DNA of 64,000 nt from assembly GCA_035771165.1 (NCBI GenBank), contig JAWNZC010000013.1, positions 1,818,501-1,882,500 on the forward strand, read 5' to 3'. The notes beneath the pieces were generated by a model, which worked only from the letters and a program-made list of their open reading frames with translations, ran no database searches and was not told where the DNA came from. The DNA is from Paragorgia papillata (taxonomy: Eukaryota > Cnidaria > Anthozoa > Scleralcyonacea > Coralliidae). The position numbers were made by a program, and so were the translations under genes. Shown one piece after another: positions 24,176 through 35,200 of this stretch (position 1 is the first letter of the stretch; the number at the start of each line of letters is the position of its first letter).

Positions 24176-27100
24176 AAAACTTTAGGCAGCTCGTTTGGAC
24201 AACAGGAACTTCCAGTCCAAGGATTCGTTGTGTGAAATTGGAGAGCTACCAAGAAAGCTGGAAGATACAATGGTTAGGAGCGTCGACAATCTGAAAAACC
24301 TATTCATCTATTGCAGCAAAATGGAGGAAAATTTTGCAAGTCTTTTAAACGGTTCACCACTCCTGCTCACCGCAGATGGCCAGCTACGAGTTTTTGACGA
24401 GAACAATCCCGTTTATTGTTCTGAATTCAGTGATCTTTTCCCCAGGCAAATTCGTTCGTTTGTTCATCCCGAACTAGTGAACAATCTTTTAAGAACCATC
24501 TGGAATGACAAAGGCGAGCCAACATCTCGAGCGCTACAAGATTTATCCACAAGTTCATTAGCTGAATTTATGCCAGATGTTTTCCCACCGAATATGAGAG
24601 GTGCAAGAAAGTACTTGTCTTTTCCGTACGATGCAGATGTGTTGTCTGAAGAATGGTTGAAGCGACTTTGGAAGTTCTTGCAAGACACGCAAAACCGGAG
24701 GAGGGTGAAACGCAAGTCTCCTTGAAGATTTTGGGAGAGTGGCCAATAATACCAACCACGGAAGGAAAACTTGTAACCGTTGACAATGCCAAGACAGTGC
24801 TCGACATGACAAAAAGTGAAAGAGAAAGTGCTGGCGAAATAAACGTTCGGGAATGTCTTAAAAAACTGGATTGCCCAACTTTGAACACGAATATCACGTT
24901 CGCATGGAATTCGACCGATTCCAGAAATAAAAAAACAACCGCCAACCAGCACATAAAGATAGCCGTGACAGATCCTTATGTCGCACATCCCTACAGCGTC
25001 GCTGACATCCTTCAGATGCTCAATTATATGTGGAACGCAAAGACGTTTCATGTAGCAAAGCTCTGTGAGAGCGAGATTCGCGAAATGCTGCTGTACTTCC
25101 CAAATACGAAAATTGCCGTGTCCAGATTCCGTCATACGTCATTTACAGAACATTTCTGTCTCTCTTGATGCTCAAAGCTCAAAGAAAGAGGAAGTCTTAC
25201 AACAGCCTTCTGTTCTGACGAAAATCATGACGAAAATTTACGAATTCTTCCATGAAAGCGCGAGTTGCAACAAGAAAAGCTTTTCAGAAAACTGTAGCCA
25301 AGATTGCAAAAACATCGGTGACCGCTTGAGAACCACACCATGCATTTTGGTTGAAAATGGAAAAATCCTTGTTCGAGACGATCAACTGTCGTTCAAAGCT
25401 CACGAAGAGAAACCACTCCACCCATTCCTCTACGCCGTGCCATGGATGTACGGAAAGTACAAGCACGTTTTCAAGCGACTTGGAGCTACAGAGAAACTAA
25501 CATCGATTCAGCTAGCCAAAGTTTTTAAAGAAATGCGAGATCGGTGTAAAGAAGCTCAGATGAACCCCGAGTTCGAAAGAAAAGCACGCAACGCCATGTT
25601 TTTGTTTTTCGGGTGCCTTTTGGAGGAAACTAGCGGCGAGAAAAACGAATCGAAGATTTCCAAACTCACTGAGCTGTATCTACCAAGCGAAGATAAACGT
25701 CTGGTAAAATCAAATGATCTTGTTTGTAAAGTACCTCCACGCCATACTCCAACGGTGGCGAAACTTAAGTACCCTGTTCTTTATTCAATGGAGAAGTCCG
25801 AATTATTACGATCACGGGAAGACGAATATCTGAAAGCCATTCCAAAGCATCTGCGTCCTACTCAATTCGATAAAATAGTCTGCGAAGAACTGGATCCGTC
25901 ATGTCGTGAAAGCTCCTGCCAACTCTGTCAAGAGAACGTTATCTGTGAATTCATTGAAGAACACATCAAGATCCTGAAATCGAAGGAATTCCAAGAAGGA
26001 CTCATTCGCTTGCTGAAGCACCAAAAGAATTCCAACGAGCTGACCAGGACGAAGTGGATAAATTGTCGAGACTTGGTTCACCAAAAGTCGAAATCAAGTG
26101 CATGGAAAGCATCAAAGTACGTCTTATTCTAGAAGAAACTCGCCGTCCGTTAGAAAACAGTTATGCAAAGCGCTCGTCCTATGTGGTTAAACAATCAGAT
26201 TCTTGGACGCTGTACATCGAACACGAGAACGGAAGAATCAACAAGCAAAGTGTTCTTTCAAAGTGCGTGAATAAGATTCTCGACTGGCTTCTAAACGACG
26301 AGTGCTTGTTAGCCGTCACTGATATGCTGTCGTGTGAATTACCGTCGCAGATTTCTGGGGTGTTAAACGACCATGACATCCAACAAGATTTCGCCGAAGA
26401 GAACCTCAAACTTGGTCGGGATGTGCCCGCGGTGTTCTATTATCTTATGCAGCAGAATCCCTTGTTTGTATTGTACGAAGGAGAAATAGTTGCCTATGGA
26501 GTAGAGGAGAGACAAAACAGCGACGAGAAAGCTGCCGAAGATGAAGCTGATGGGCCATTACTCGTGAAGTACGTCTTAGCTAAAGTGATTTCTTGCGTCA
26601 ACTCCCAACGAGGGCGAAATCCTTATGATTTTGAAGAACGATATTTGATCGATCTGGCCAGCGAGACGAAAGAAGTTAGTGTTCTCGATTTATACAAGTT
26701 CTACCAAAATAATCCAGACGAAAACCTCATGACAGAAATCGTACTATACACAGGCGACACCTCAAGAAAACCCAATAATATCGACGAAGCTAAGCGTGAA
26801 ATCAGGGAGGCCCTTCGTGCGGCGTGGCGACTTCCACCTGACATGCGTCGCAAGGTTATAAGACGGTTATACCTTCGTTGGCATCCAGACAAGAATCCCA
26901 ACAACGTTGAATTTGCCACTGAAATTATGATGTTCTTGCGGAGTGAAATAGAGCGAATGGAAAAAGAGGAAAGTCGCCTTAATACCGACAGTCCTGTCCA
27001 CTTTGGATTCGGTGACCTGTATCGGGATTGCGATAACACTGCAAGACGGGATCAAGAAACTTACCGAAACTACCGAACATTTTTCGGTGAATCGCCCGGT

Positions 27101-27547
27101 GTGTTTTCAGAAACGTTTGATTACACCAGTCCTGACGCTCTCGAAGCCCGTCGCTGGTTAGCGCAAGCAGACAGCGACCTTAAAGCCGCGGAGTTCTTGC
27201 TTTCCGCAAGACGACCATTCAACGCCGTAGCGTGTTTTTTGAGCCACCAGATCGTGGAGAAGAGCTTGAAGGCAGCGTTGTATGCCAAATGTGGACTAAG
27301 CAACGACCAACTTCACACTCACGATGTTGATCAACTTGCCCGAAATGTGAAAAGTTTAAAAGGAGGACCTCTCGAAGTCGTTGAACTGGCCCTTATTGTT
27401 CAAGATTATTACTTGCCAACCCGCTATCCAAATCGACAGCTGCATGCCGTTGTTCCCGCTAATGCGTACAGTGATAAGCAGTCCAACAAAGCTATCCAGT
27501 CAGCCAAAGAACTCTTGAAACTGATTGAGACATTTATCGGTGTATAG
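24176..27547 (+). pseudogene. Decayed 3' remainder of sacsin-2
   Basis: It continues the sacsin frame after the TAA at 24173. Residues GSSFGQQE (start of another ATPase repeat) are followed at about 24207 by sequence that in sacsin-3 lies some 1.66 kb further on (near 41600), so most of that repeat is deleted. The frame then shifts near 24683. A second deletion of roughly 1 kb, relative to sacsin-1 residues about 588-908, joins sequence near 25105-25130. Another single-base shift occurs near 26043. The retained stretches align well with sacsin-1 and sacsin-3. No GT-AG introns were found that would remove these breaks. Assembly error could explain single-base shifts but not both deletions. Confidence 0.75.
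26054..27547 (+). CDS. Intact terminal ORF of sacsin-2: J domain plus HEPN domain
   Basis: Open for 497 codons to TAG 27545-27547. It begins in helical sacsin sequence. A J domain lies at about residues 240-305, with the HPD motif at 26882-26890 (context LRWHPDKNPNN), which would stimulate HSP70 ATPase. It is followed by a HEPN domain at about residues 358-497 ([45 protein letters not shown]). This is the only J domain in the window. Upstream breaks mean it is reached only if an internal start or separate transcript is used, so it may be the best-preserved part of a pseudogene. Domain identity is confident; expression is not. Confidence 0.6.
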   Translation: MDKLSRLGSPKVEIKCMESIKVRLILEETRRPLENSYAKRSSYVVKQSDSWTLYIEHENGRINKQSVLSKCVNKILDWLLNDECLLAVTDMLSCELPSQISGVLNDHDIQQDFAEENLKLGRDVPAVFYYLMQQNPLFVLYEGEIVAYGVEERQNSDEKAAEDEADGPLLVKYVLAKVISCVNSQRGRNPYDFEERYLIDLASETKEVSVLDLYKFYQNNPDENLMTEIVLYTGDTSRKPNNIDEAKREIREALRAAWRLPPDMRRKVIRRLYLRWHPDKNPNNVEFATEIMMFLRSEIERMEKEESRLNTDSPVHFGFGDLYRDCDNTARRDQETYRNYRTFFGESPGVFSETFDYTSPDALEARRWLAQADSDLKAAEFLLSARRPFNAVACFLSHQIVEKSLKAALYAKCGLSNDQLHTHDVDQLARNVKSLKGGPLEVVELALIVQDYYLPTRYPNRQLHAVVPANAYSDKQSNKAIQSAKELLKLIETFIGV

Positions 27548-27689
27548 TGTTTACAAGTAAGAATGTGGAGAAGAACACGAGTAAACTGTTTTAAATTTAA
27601 CATTCTTTTATTAATAACATTTTCATGCCGCCATTATTTCATGCATGGCGCATCTGATTGCAAATAATATAGAGTAGCTTGTAATTTCT

Positions 27690-28716
27690 AGACGACCTTC
27701 ACACGAGTCCGGAGCGAGTTGAAACGGCGCTAAAAATCACAAAACGCTGTTGCGTTCACACGGTACTGTGGAAATTGAATAACCGAAAACCGGAACCGTT
27801 GGCGGTGTCGTGCATGCATGAACATGATACCCGATTCTTTTTCGCTCCGCTTTAGTAACCAATTCTCAAATTTAGCTCCTAACCTGGCGGCTGTCGTTTG
27901 TTTGAAAGACGCAAACTTCCTGTGTGTTCTGGACGTTTGGAAAAACTTCTGCTATTAAAGTGCCTATGAAAGGAAATTTCACTTCAGTTTTTCAAGATTG
28001 TATTTGGAAGAACACCTAAGGTAATGATAAATGGCTTTTACATGCCTTTCAAATCTTATCTCATTCTTGAGTTATTGGCTATGTGGGAGAAAACGGAAAA
28101 TCAGTCATATCTTTGGATTGGTTGACTAAACAGAATCAAATGTTGGAAATTTTCCTTGGGGTAATGGTTTGATCATATCTCCATTGTGTAGTTTCTTGTA
28201 ATTAAACCAATCTAAAGATATGACGTCATAGCTCAAATTGCAATAGCCAATAACTCAAGAATGGGATAAGATTTGAAAAGCATGTAAAAGCTATTTTTCA
28301 TTATCTTAGGTGTTCTTACAAATACAATTGTAAAAAACTGAAGCGAAATTTCGTTTCATGGGCGCTTTAAGAACTTGCACTGCTGTTTTGACAATTACGT
28401 CGGCAGAGGCAATCGGAAAAGATTATGTTAATTGTTAATAAGGCAAGTTTCTAACAGAAATACTAAAATTGTAAACCTCGACTGAACTATATGCTTTGGT
28501 CGGTTAATATTCCTTGAATTGTTCCTCATTCCATTTACTTATGACGAGACATGGATATTTAAACAGCGCACAGCTCGGTAATACTGGATGTACACCAGAA
28601 GCTTCCGGAATCGTGTGGTCATTTTTTAAACCGTTGTGAAATTCAAACCTGTTTGTGTGAACGTAACGATATTTCGCCGCGCTATTCTTTCGTACCGGCA
28701 TCGTGTGAATGGGGTC
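27690..28716. mobile_element. Probable non-autonomous element containing a foldback element
   Basis: Ends gaccttcacacgagtccgg and ccggcatcgtgtgaatgg are imperfect inverted copies. Inside it, 27954-28372 is a foldback. Its left arm (ttaaagtgcctatgaaagg, then ctcattcttgagttattgg) and right arm (aataactcaagaatggg, then tttcatgggcgctttaa) are inverted copies around a roughly 150-bp loop. No coding content. Confidence 0.55.
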
Positions 28717-29030
28717 TTATTAGACATTGACGCTAACGGAATCAGGAGATAATCAACTGTTACAAGTGAGCATCAAAATGTCTGAAATGTTATCCATTTT
28801 GAAAATTGCATTGACAAAAAATTCAAAAATAATTTAGTTTTCTAAAATGTAGACAATTGCATAAATCCCATAATGCATCATGATTATTCACGCATCACAA
28901 CAAAAGCTTAGAACAAAGTAAAGTTGAATAGACTTCACTAAGAGAATGGCCTGATCGTTTTTTTATTGTTTTTGGTGGTTCCCTACATGCAGTCAGTGGC
29001 GGCAGCAGATGTTCTGTATTGGAGGGACTA
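28717..29030. other. Intergenic, AT-rich, nothing recognised
   Basis: No ORF, repeat or RNA signal that can be supported. Confidence 0.4.
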
Positions 29031-29326
29031 GCCCGGCACACACTAGAAAAACATTTCCGAAACAAGTTACCGAAACAAGTTACCGAAACACGGTTTCAGA
29101 AACAAAAGTTTCAAGTGTATGTTGAAAAGTTTCCGTAACTTTGTTTCAGAAACAAAAGTTTCAAGTGTATGTTGAAAAGTTTCCGTAACTTTGTTTCAGA
29201 AACAAAATTTCCCTGATTCCAAAATTCCCCTGCTCTATTTTTTGAAACAAAACATTTTTTCGAAGATGTGTTTCGGAAAAACTTGTTTCGGAAACTTGTT
29301 TCAGTGTTGCCGCGGGCATAATTCAT
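29031..29326. mobile_element. MITE-like element with internal tandem duplication
   Basis: Ends cccggcacacac and gttgccgcggg are loosely inverted, with subterminal ttccgaaacaag / cttgtttcgg repeats. A roughly 58-bp unit (tttcagaaacaaaagtttca...) is present twice in tandem at about 29090-29205. Confidence 0.5.
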
Positions 29327-29423
29327 CATTAGAAAGATAAAGAGTGTATCCCCCCAGCAAATTTTAGGTCTTTCTTAGCCACCTTCAGATACATGGGAAG
29401 GGGGATACATCAGTGATATTCTT

Positions 29424-29535
29424 TCAAGCTCGACAACGGGGTCATTCCCAAGCGGTCACCCATCCAAGTACTATAACCGGGCTTAACTTTTGGTGAGAGG
29501 CAGCGCGCTAACAGCACACGCCACCTGTGCTCCCC
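29424..29535 (-). repeat. 5S-rRNA-derived SINE fragment, minus strand
   Basis: Read on the minus strand it contains aagttaagcccggttatag and tacttggatgggtgaccg, as in the 5S internal promoter region. The tail beyond gggaatgacccc differs from 5S rRNA, so it is a SINE head, not a 5S gene. Confidence 0.7.
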
Positions 29536-30105
29536 TACTTAATTACACACGGTGACAATTAATCTGCCCGCCACATCGGACCGCCAGGTTTTTAACCTTC
29601 GCTGATTTGTCAGTCCGGAAGTCATGCCGCATATGTCATACCGCAAAGTCATTCGTTCTTTTGCGCTCACCGTGAAATTAGTTGACTTGATTTGAGCTTT
29701 GAATATAAACGAGTTTTAGCTTCATTTTTAAAGCGATTCAATAGACCCTCGGAATTTTGCACCCGACCCTCGACCTTTTGCCCCCGACCCTGATATAGTC
29801 CTGCCGATTCCCAGAAGTTTTGTCACTTTCCCCGGAAAATGTGAACTGAACCGCGTCCGTTCGTGTTAAGACACATCCCCCTTTCCTATACTCTGCGACG
29901 GTCTAGTCTATCTTTAAGGTTTTAACATGAAATGTTTCTCGTAGTCCGATTTGCTTCGCTTCATGGGTTGAACTGCTCAGCAATGTAGAGTATTGTACAG
30001 GTTAGAACATTAATGAATTATAAGAATGCATAAATTTTATATATAAAAGTAGAGTGCTGCGTAGGCAGTGTTTAAGATAGAGCAAAGTGAAAAGGTGGTA
30101 AACCG

Positions 30106-30230
30106 CCGAGAATTTATATATACTTTTGGCAACGAAATACTGATGTTTCGAAGGGAGCCTTTAATCACTCTAAAGGACTCCGCTCAAAACGTCAGTATTT
30201 CGTTGGCTGTTCTCGGCAGTTTACCTGCAC
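30106..30230. mobile_element. Foldback element (aacgaaatactgac core)
   Basis: Arms tggtaaaccgccgagaa...caacgaaatactgatgttt and the complement aaacgtcagtatttcgttg...ttctcggcagtttacc surround a short loop. Related to the elements at 5059 and 12575. Confidence 0.65.
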
Positions 30231-31024
30231 CATTTTATTGGGGTACTTCAGTTTTCGAAATTTTGCTTGACTGTTGCTTCATAAGTTTTTCCTAACAAGT
30301 TTATATGCATTTATAACGTGTTTCCCATATTTTCATCGAAAATATATACCTCAGATTAGACTACAACATACAGTAATATACAAAAATCAAGTTTAATAGA
30401 CGAAAATTTACTTGACAACCGAGTGTTCCACTTCGATACGTCGTTCAGTACAATTTCACATTCAGGTCGCACAGTTTAAGTGGTCTTTAGTACTGAATGA
30501 CGGCGAGCCAACTCAGGTATATCCGGGCTAGATCGTGCTAGTGTCTATTTCTTGTTAATTTTCATTTTGTGTTTATATATGAGAGCCGGATCTCGCTTTG
30601 TGTGACCGCGGGATCTCGCTTACCCGAGCTGGCACTAAAAGCTCCGCACACGGCGACAAAATTTGTTTTTATCAGCTTTTTTCAACATATTAATACATAA
30701 TTCACAAGTTTTGCTTGTTCATGTACAGTTCATCTTGAAAACAACGAGATTTCGTGTCTACCCAGAAGTGATAAATTATGCAATTAGCACAACAAGCAAG
30801 CCAGGTAGCCCTTCTATGTAAACACGAATGAAAATCATCTAGCTCGGGTACTCGGGTTGGCTTGTCTCCATATAAACCCTCCCTAGTCGAAATTACCCAA
30901 ATGGGAAGGTCACACAGAATATCGTTTGTTTCTCTTCTTTGCTATAGTTCGTGCCAACATAGTCTTGGCGCATTAAAACCTCGGAGACTATAAGTTAATT
31001 CGCTATAAGCTATATTTCGCACTC

Positions 31025-32242
31025 ATGGAACGAAGGGAAATAAAAGGTAAGTTCAACGATATGTAAATAACGATAATTTATCCAAACGATTTCCCGCAAA
31101 ACACAGTATAAACAGGTGTAAATTCGAAAGTGAAATCGGATTATGAAAGTCGATTTTTGGAAAACCGGAAGTAAACCGGAAGTAAACTCGTATGCGCACA
31201 GCTCGCCCAAGAAATAGTAGACAAAAAGGCTTACCTCGAAACGTTGACATTTTTAATTTTTTTAAAGGTTTCTTCTTGATGGTCTATAAGATATATAGAT
31301 AAAATATATTAATAACATCACAATGTAATATATTTTATGTTTGTGTGACAAAAAGTTCTAATTTGTAAGTGGAATTTTAGGGGAATCATTTGGTCAACGA
31401 CGACCTCCACTTACTGAATTAATCAAAAGTATTTTGGAACGATATCCTGATGGTGGGCAGATTTTAAAGGTATAACTACGCATTAAGGTCATGTCTACAT
31501 TAATCAGTTTTCAAACGAAAACGGGGACCTCGTATCGAAAACGTATCAAAAGTTTTCCGTCCACACTATCGTTTTCGAATCGTTTTTACCATCCACATTA
31601 AAACACCGAAACGACCCTGAACAAAGGCTGTGGGTGACTGGAACCCAGATCACATGATCATCGTGACGTCAGCGTTTTCGAGAAGCGTTTTAGGGAAGCA
31701 CGGGTGGCGTGTGCTGTTAAGGGCGCTGCCTCTGACCGCTGTACTTAAGCCCAGTTGGACGGGGTTAGTACTTGGATGGGTGACCGTCTGGGAATAACCC
31801 CGTTCTCGAACTTGAATTTCATGTGAGTAGAGTTTAGTTGGTCTCTCCTGTGCTTCGAGGGTTTTTCGCAAGGTTCTGCGGTTTTCCTCCCTCCGTAAAA
31901 TCAACACTTAGGTCTTAGCTTACGTCGTGCACTTTAATCATGAGCCTCTGGCTCGGATGATTGGGCAACCACATCCTGTGTTTAACAACGTTAAACAAAT
32001 CATTACTCCACGCAGTGCAGAAAAACGGCGTCTTCAAATGTCTCTAGCCTAGTTTCTAGGCCTTTCGTTTCGGCTATGAGCTTGGCCGCGTAGTCGGTTT
32101 GGGTTCTTGGGACCGTTCGGATCACTTCCGAAACGTGTCAACCGAGGAAGGTCTAGAAACTAGGCTAGAATGTCTCCACTCTGGAGAGCGTTTTCGAAAC
32201 CGGATTAACCCTTTCACGCATGGCTCTCCGAGACTTCTCCCC

Positions 32243-32280
<38 letters not shown>

Positions 32281-35200
32281 AGAGAAAGTTGTTCGACAAC
32301 AACGATGGGCATGAAAGGGTCAATGTGGACGAAAGGCCCAACCGTATCAAAAAGTCTGCGTTTTCGTTTGAAAACGGATTAGTGTGGACATGGCATTAAT
32401 GAGTGCGTGAATACAATTTGGTGGAGATCATAATTGCAAATGCATATTGGTTGTTGGGTTACGGTAATACAGCAACTTAATAAATTATGAAATAGCTGAT
32501 ATTGCTATAGGTATTCAGAATCTACATAAGCGCATTCAAATGATCCTATGAAATAGCAAGGCCGCCGAAAAATGGTAGGAAAGAAGGGCAATTAGGCATG
32601 CCTGTGCGTTTTTGGCGCAATCTCGCACGCGCGGTGATCGTCACGCGCCTTGAGTCATCGAGACGAGCCTCGTTTGTTGTGACGGCAAGATATCACGCGT
32701 CAATTTTGAGAAAACGTTCAAAAAGAAACCCTTCCTTGAGTGAAGCATAACGTCTTACAACGTAGCGTAATGTCTTATAACGTAGCGTGATGTCTTACAA
32801 TGTAGAGTAATGTCTTACAATGTAGCGTAACGTCTTACAATGTAGCGTAATGTCTTACAATGTAGCGTAACGTCTTACAATGTAGCGTAATGTCTTATAA
32901 CGTAGCGTGATGTCTTACAATGTAGAGTAATGTCTTACAATGTAGCGTAACGTCTTACAATGTAGCGTAATGTCTTACAATGTAGCATAACGTCTTACAA
33001 TGTAGCGTAATGTCTTATAACGTAGCGTGATGTCTTACAATGTAGAGTAATGTCTTACAATGTAGCGTAACGTCTTACAATGTAGCGTATATAACGGCTT
33101 GCAACATAGAGTAATGTCTTACAATGTAGAGTAATGTCTTACAATGTAGCGTATATAACGGCTTGCAACATAGAGTAATGTCTTACAATGTAGCGTAATG
33201 TCTTACAATGTAGAGTAATGTCTTACAATGTAGCGTATATAACGGCTTGCAACATAGAGTAATGTCTTACAATGTAGCGTAATGTCTTACAATGTAGAGT
33301 AATGTCTTACAATGTAGCGTAATGTCTTACAACGTAGCGTAATGTCTTACAATGTAGAGTAACGTCTTACAATGTAGAGTAACGTCTTACAATGTAGAGT
33401 AACGTCTTACAATGTAGAGTAACGTCTTACAATGTGGAGTAATGTTTTACAATGTCTTAAAACGTAGCGTAATGTCTTACAACGTAGCGCAATGACTTAC
33501 AATGTAGCATAACGTCTTATAACGCAGCGAAACATTTTATAGCGCAGCGCAACATGCGCATGCATCACAACAGAACGTTTTATAACGTAGCGTAACGTGC
33601 ATGTTACATAACACAGCGTATGACGTATCTTAACATTGTAGCCGCACGTCTTATAACTGCAACGTAATATCTTACAACGTACGTAGGGCAATGTCTTACA
33701 GTACTGTTTAATAAACGTTTTATCAGATATAAAGATATAAAGATAAAACACGAACTGCGAGTTTATTGAACTGCTTCAAAAACGAACCACTTGGTAAGTT
33801 CATTGGCGTAGTAAGTTTGAAAAATAACCTTGTCTAAGCCGAGAAAATCAAAGCTAAAGTTTATGTAAATCAGGAGGTATCTTTATCACATATAAAGACA
33901 CTGATTAAACTTTAATTTCTTTTGAATTTTCCTCATGAATTATTAATTGAAGTGTAGGGTAATATCTTACAACGTAGCATACTGTTAACCAAGTAAAATG
34001 CCGATATACTGCTGTATGCAGTTTGCTCAATTCTTTGCTGTTTAGGAATTGATCCAAAATGCTGATGATGCAGGAGCAACTGAAGTGAAATTCCAGTATG
34101 ATAGTCGCTCATACGGTAGTCAATCTCTTGTATCTCGTGAGCTGAGTAAGTTTCAGGGACCTGCTCTTTATGCTTACAACAATGCTAAGTTCAAGCCCGA
34201 AGATTGGGAAGGCATTCAGAATGTGATGAGGAGTGGCAAGAAGGACAATCCTCTGAAGGTTGGAAGATTCGGAATTGGTTTCAATTCAGTGTACCATATT
34301 ACAGGTAAGAATAATTATTGTCATCTTTTTAAATAAGTAAGAGTTATAATTACCGAGAACCGAGGCATTAAGCCACATATACTTAGGGGCTGTTCACAAG
34401 AGACCGGGTTATCTCGGGGGGTAGGGATAACTCGGGGGCTAGGGTCAAAGTTGACCCTATTTCACATGATAAAACGCAACTACCGAGTTGTCCCTGGCCC
34501 CCGAGATAACCCTAGCTTCATGTGAACGCTTCACCCCGAGTTATCCCGAGCAACAGCATAAATACGCATGCCTAAGTTGACCCTACCCCCCGAGATAACT
34601 CGGGTGAAAGCGTTCACAAGGAGGTAGGGATAACTCGGGGGCTAGGGTTACCCTATCGCTCCGACCGAGTTATCCCTATCCCCGAGTTATCTCGGTCTCA
34701 TGTGAACGGTTTACTTTTTTAACATGGAAATAAACTAACAAAGACTTATTTCGGGGGATAGGGATAACCCTACCCCCCGAGATAACTCGCCTCATGTGAA
34801 CAGGCCCTAAGTATAGGTTCGAGGTAATTAACTAATTTAGTTCAAATTTCACAAGGTTTTGTCTTTATCTGTATACTTCCCAGGGCTTTATACAGATAAA
34901 GACCGTGCATTTATAATGAGCAATTCAATTCAATTGAATTCAATTTCTGTTGAGACAAAAAGAAGAGGAACTGAATAATATACGAAATAAGCTCATGCAA
35001 CATGACGAGTAGGACTGGGGCGAAAGCCAGCTCTGACAGAATACAATATATATGCTCTCATTTGATATATAAAACAAAGCACTACAATTTTTTTCCAGTG
35101 GACTTGATAGCTCTGCTGGAAGAGCACGCGAAGGTGGCAGCTCAAATCAACAAACCTTTCACTTTTTTGGCACTGAAAGAAAATCAGAAGGGCATGATCA

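Larger units (their letters stand above)
31482..32398. mobile_element. Non-autonomous element with about 40-bp inverted ends, hosting two other repeats (sacsin-3 intron 2)
   Basis: Ends taaggtcatgtctacatt...ttttcaaacgaaaacg and the imperfect complement ending ggacatggcatta. A 5S-derived SINE (about 31694-32010) and a ttaaccctttc MITE (32205-32323) sit inside it. Confidence 0.75.

Noticed and set aside
24160..24215. A tiny intron removing the TAA at 24173
   Set aside because: An ag exists near 24204, but there is no suitable upstream gt donor and the following sacsin sequence is missing about 1.66 kb anyway.
31694..31810. Functional 5S rRNA gene
   Set aside because: Only the internal promoter-like part matches; the ends are SINE body, not 5S.
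32746..33700. CRISPR-like array
   Set aside because: Units are contiguous 20-bp repeats without unique spacers, in a eukaryotic intron.
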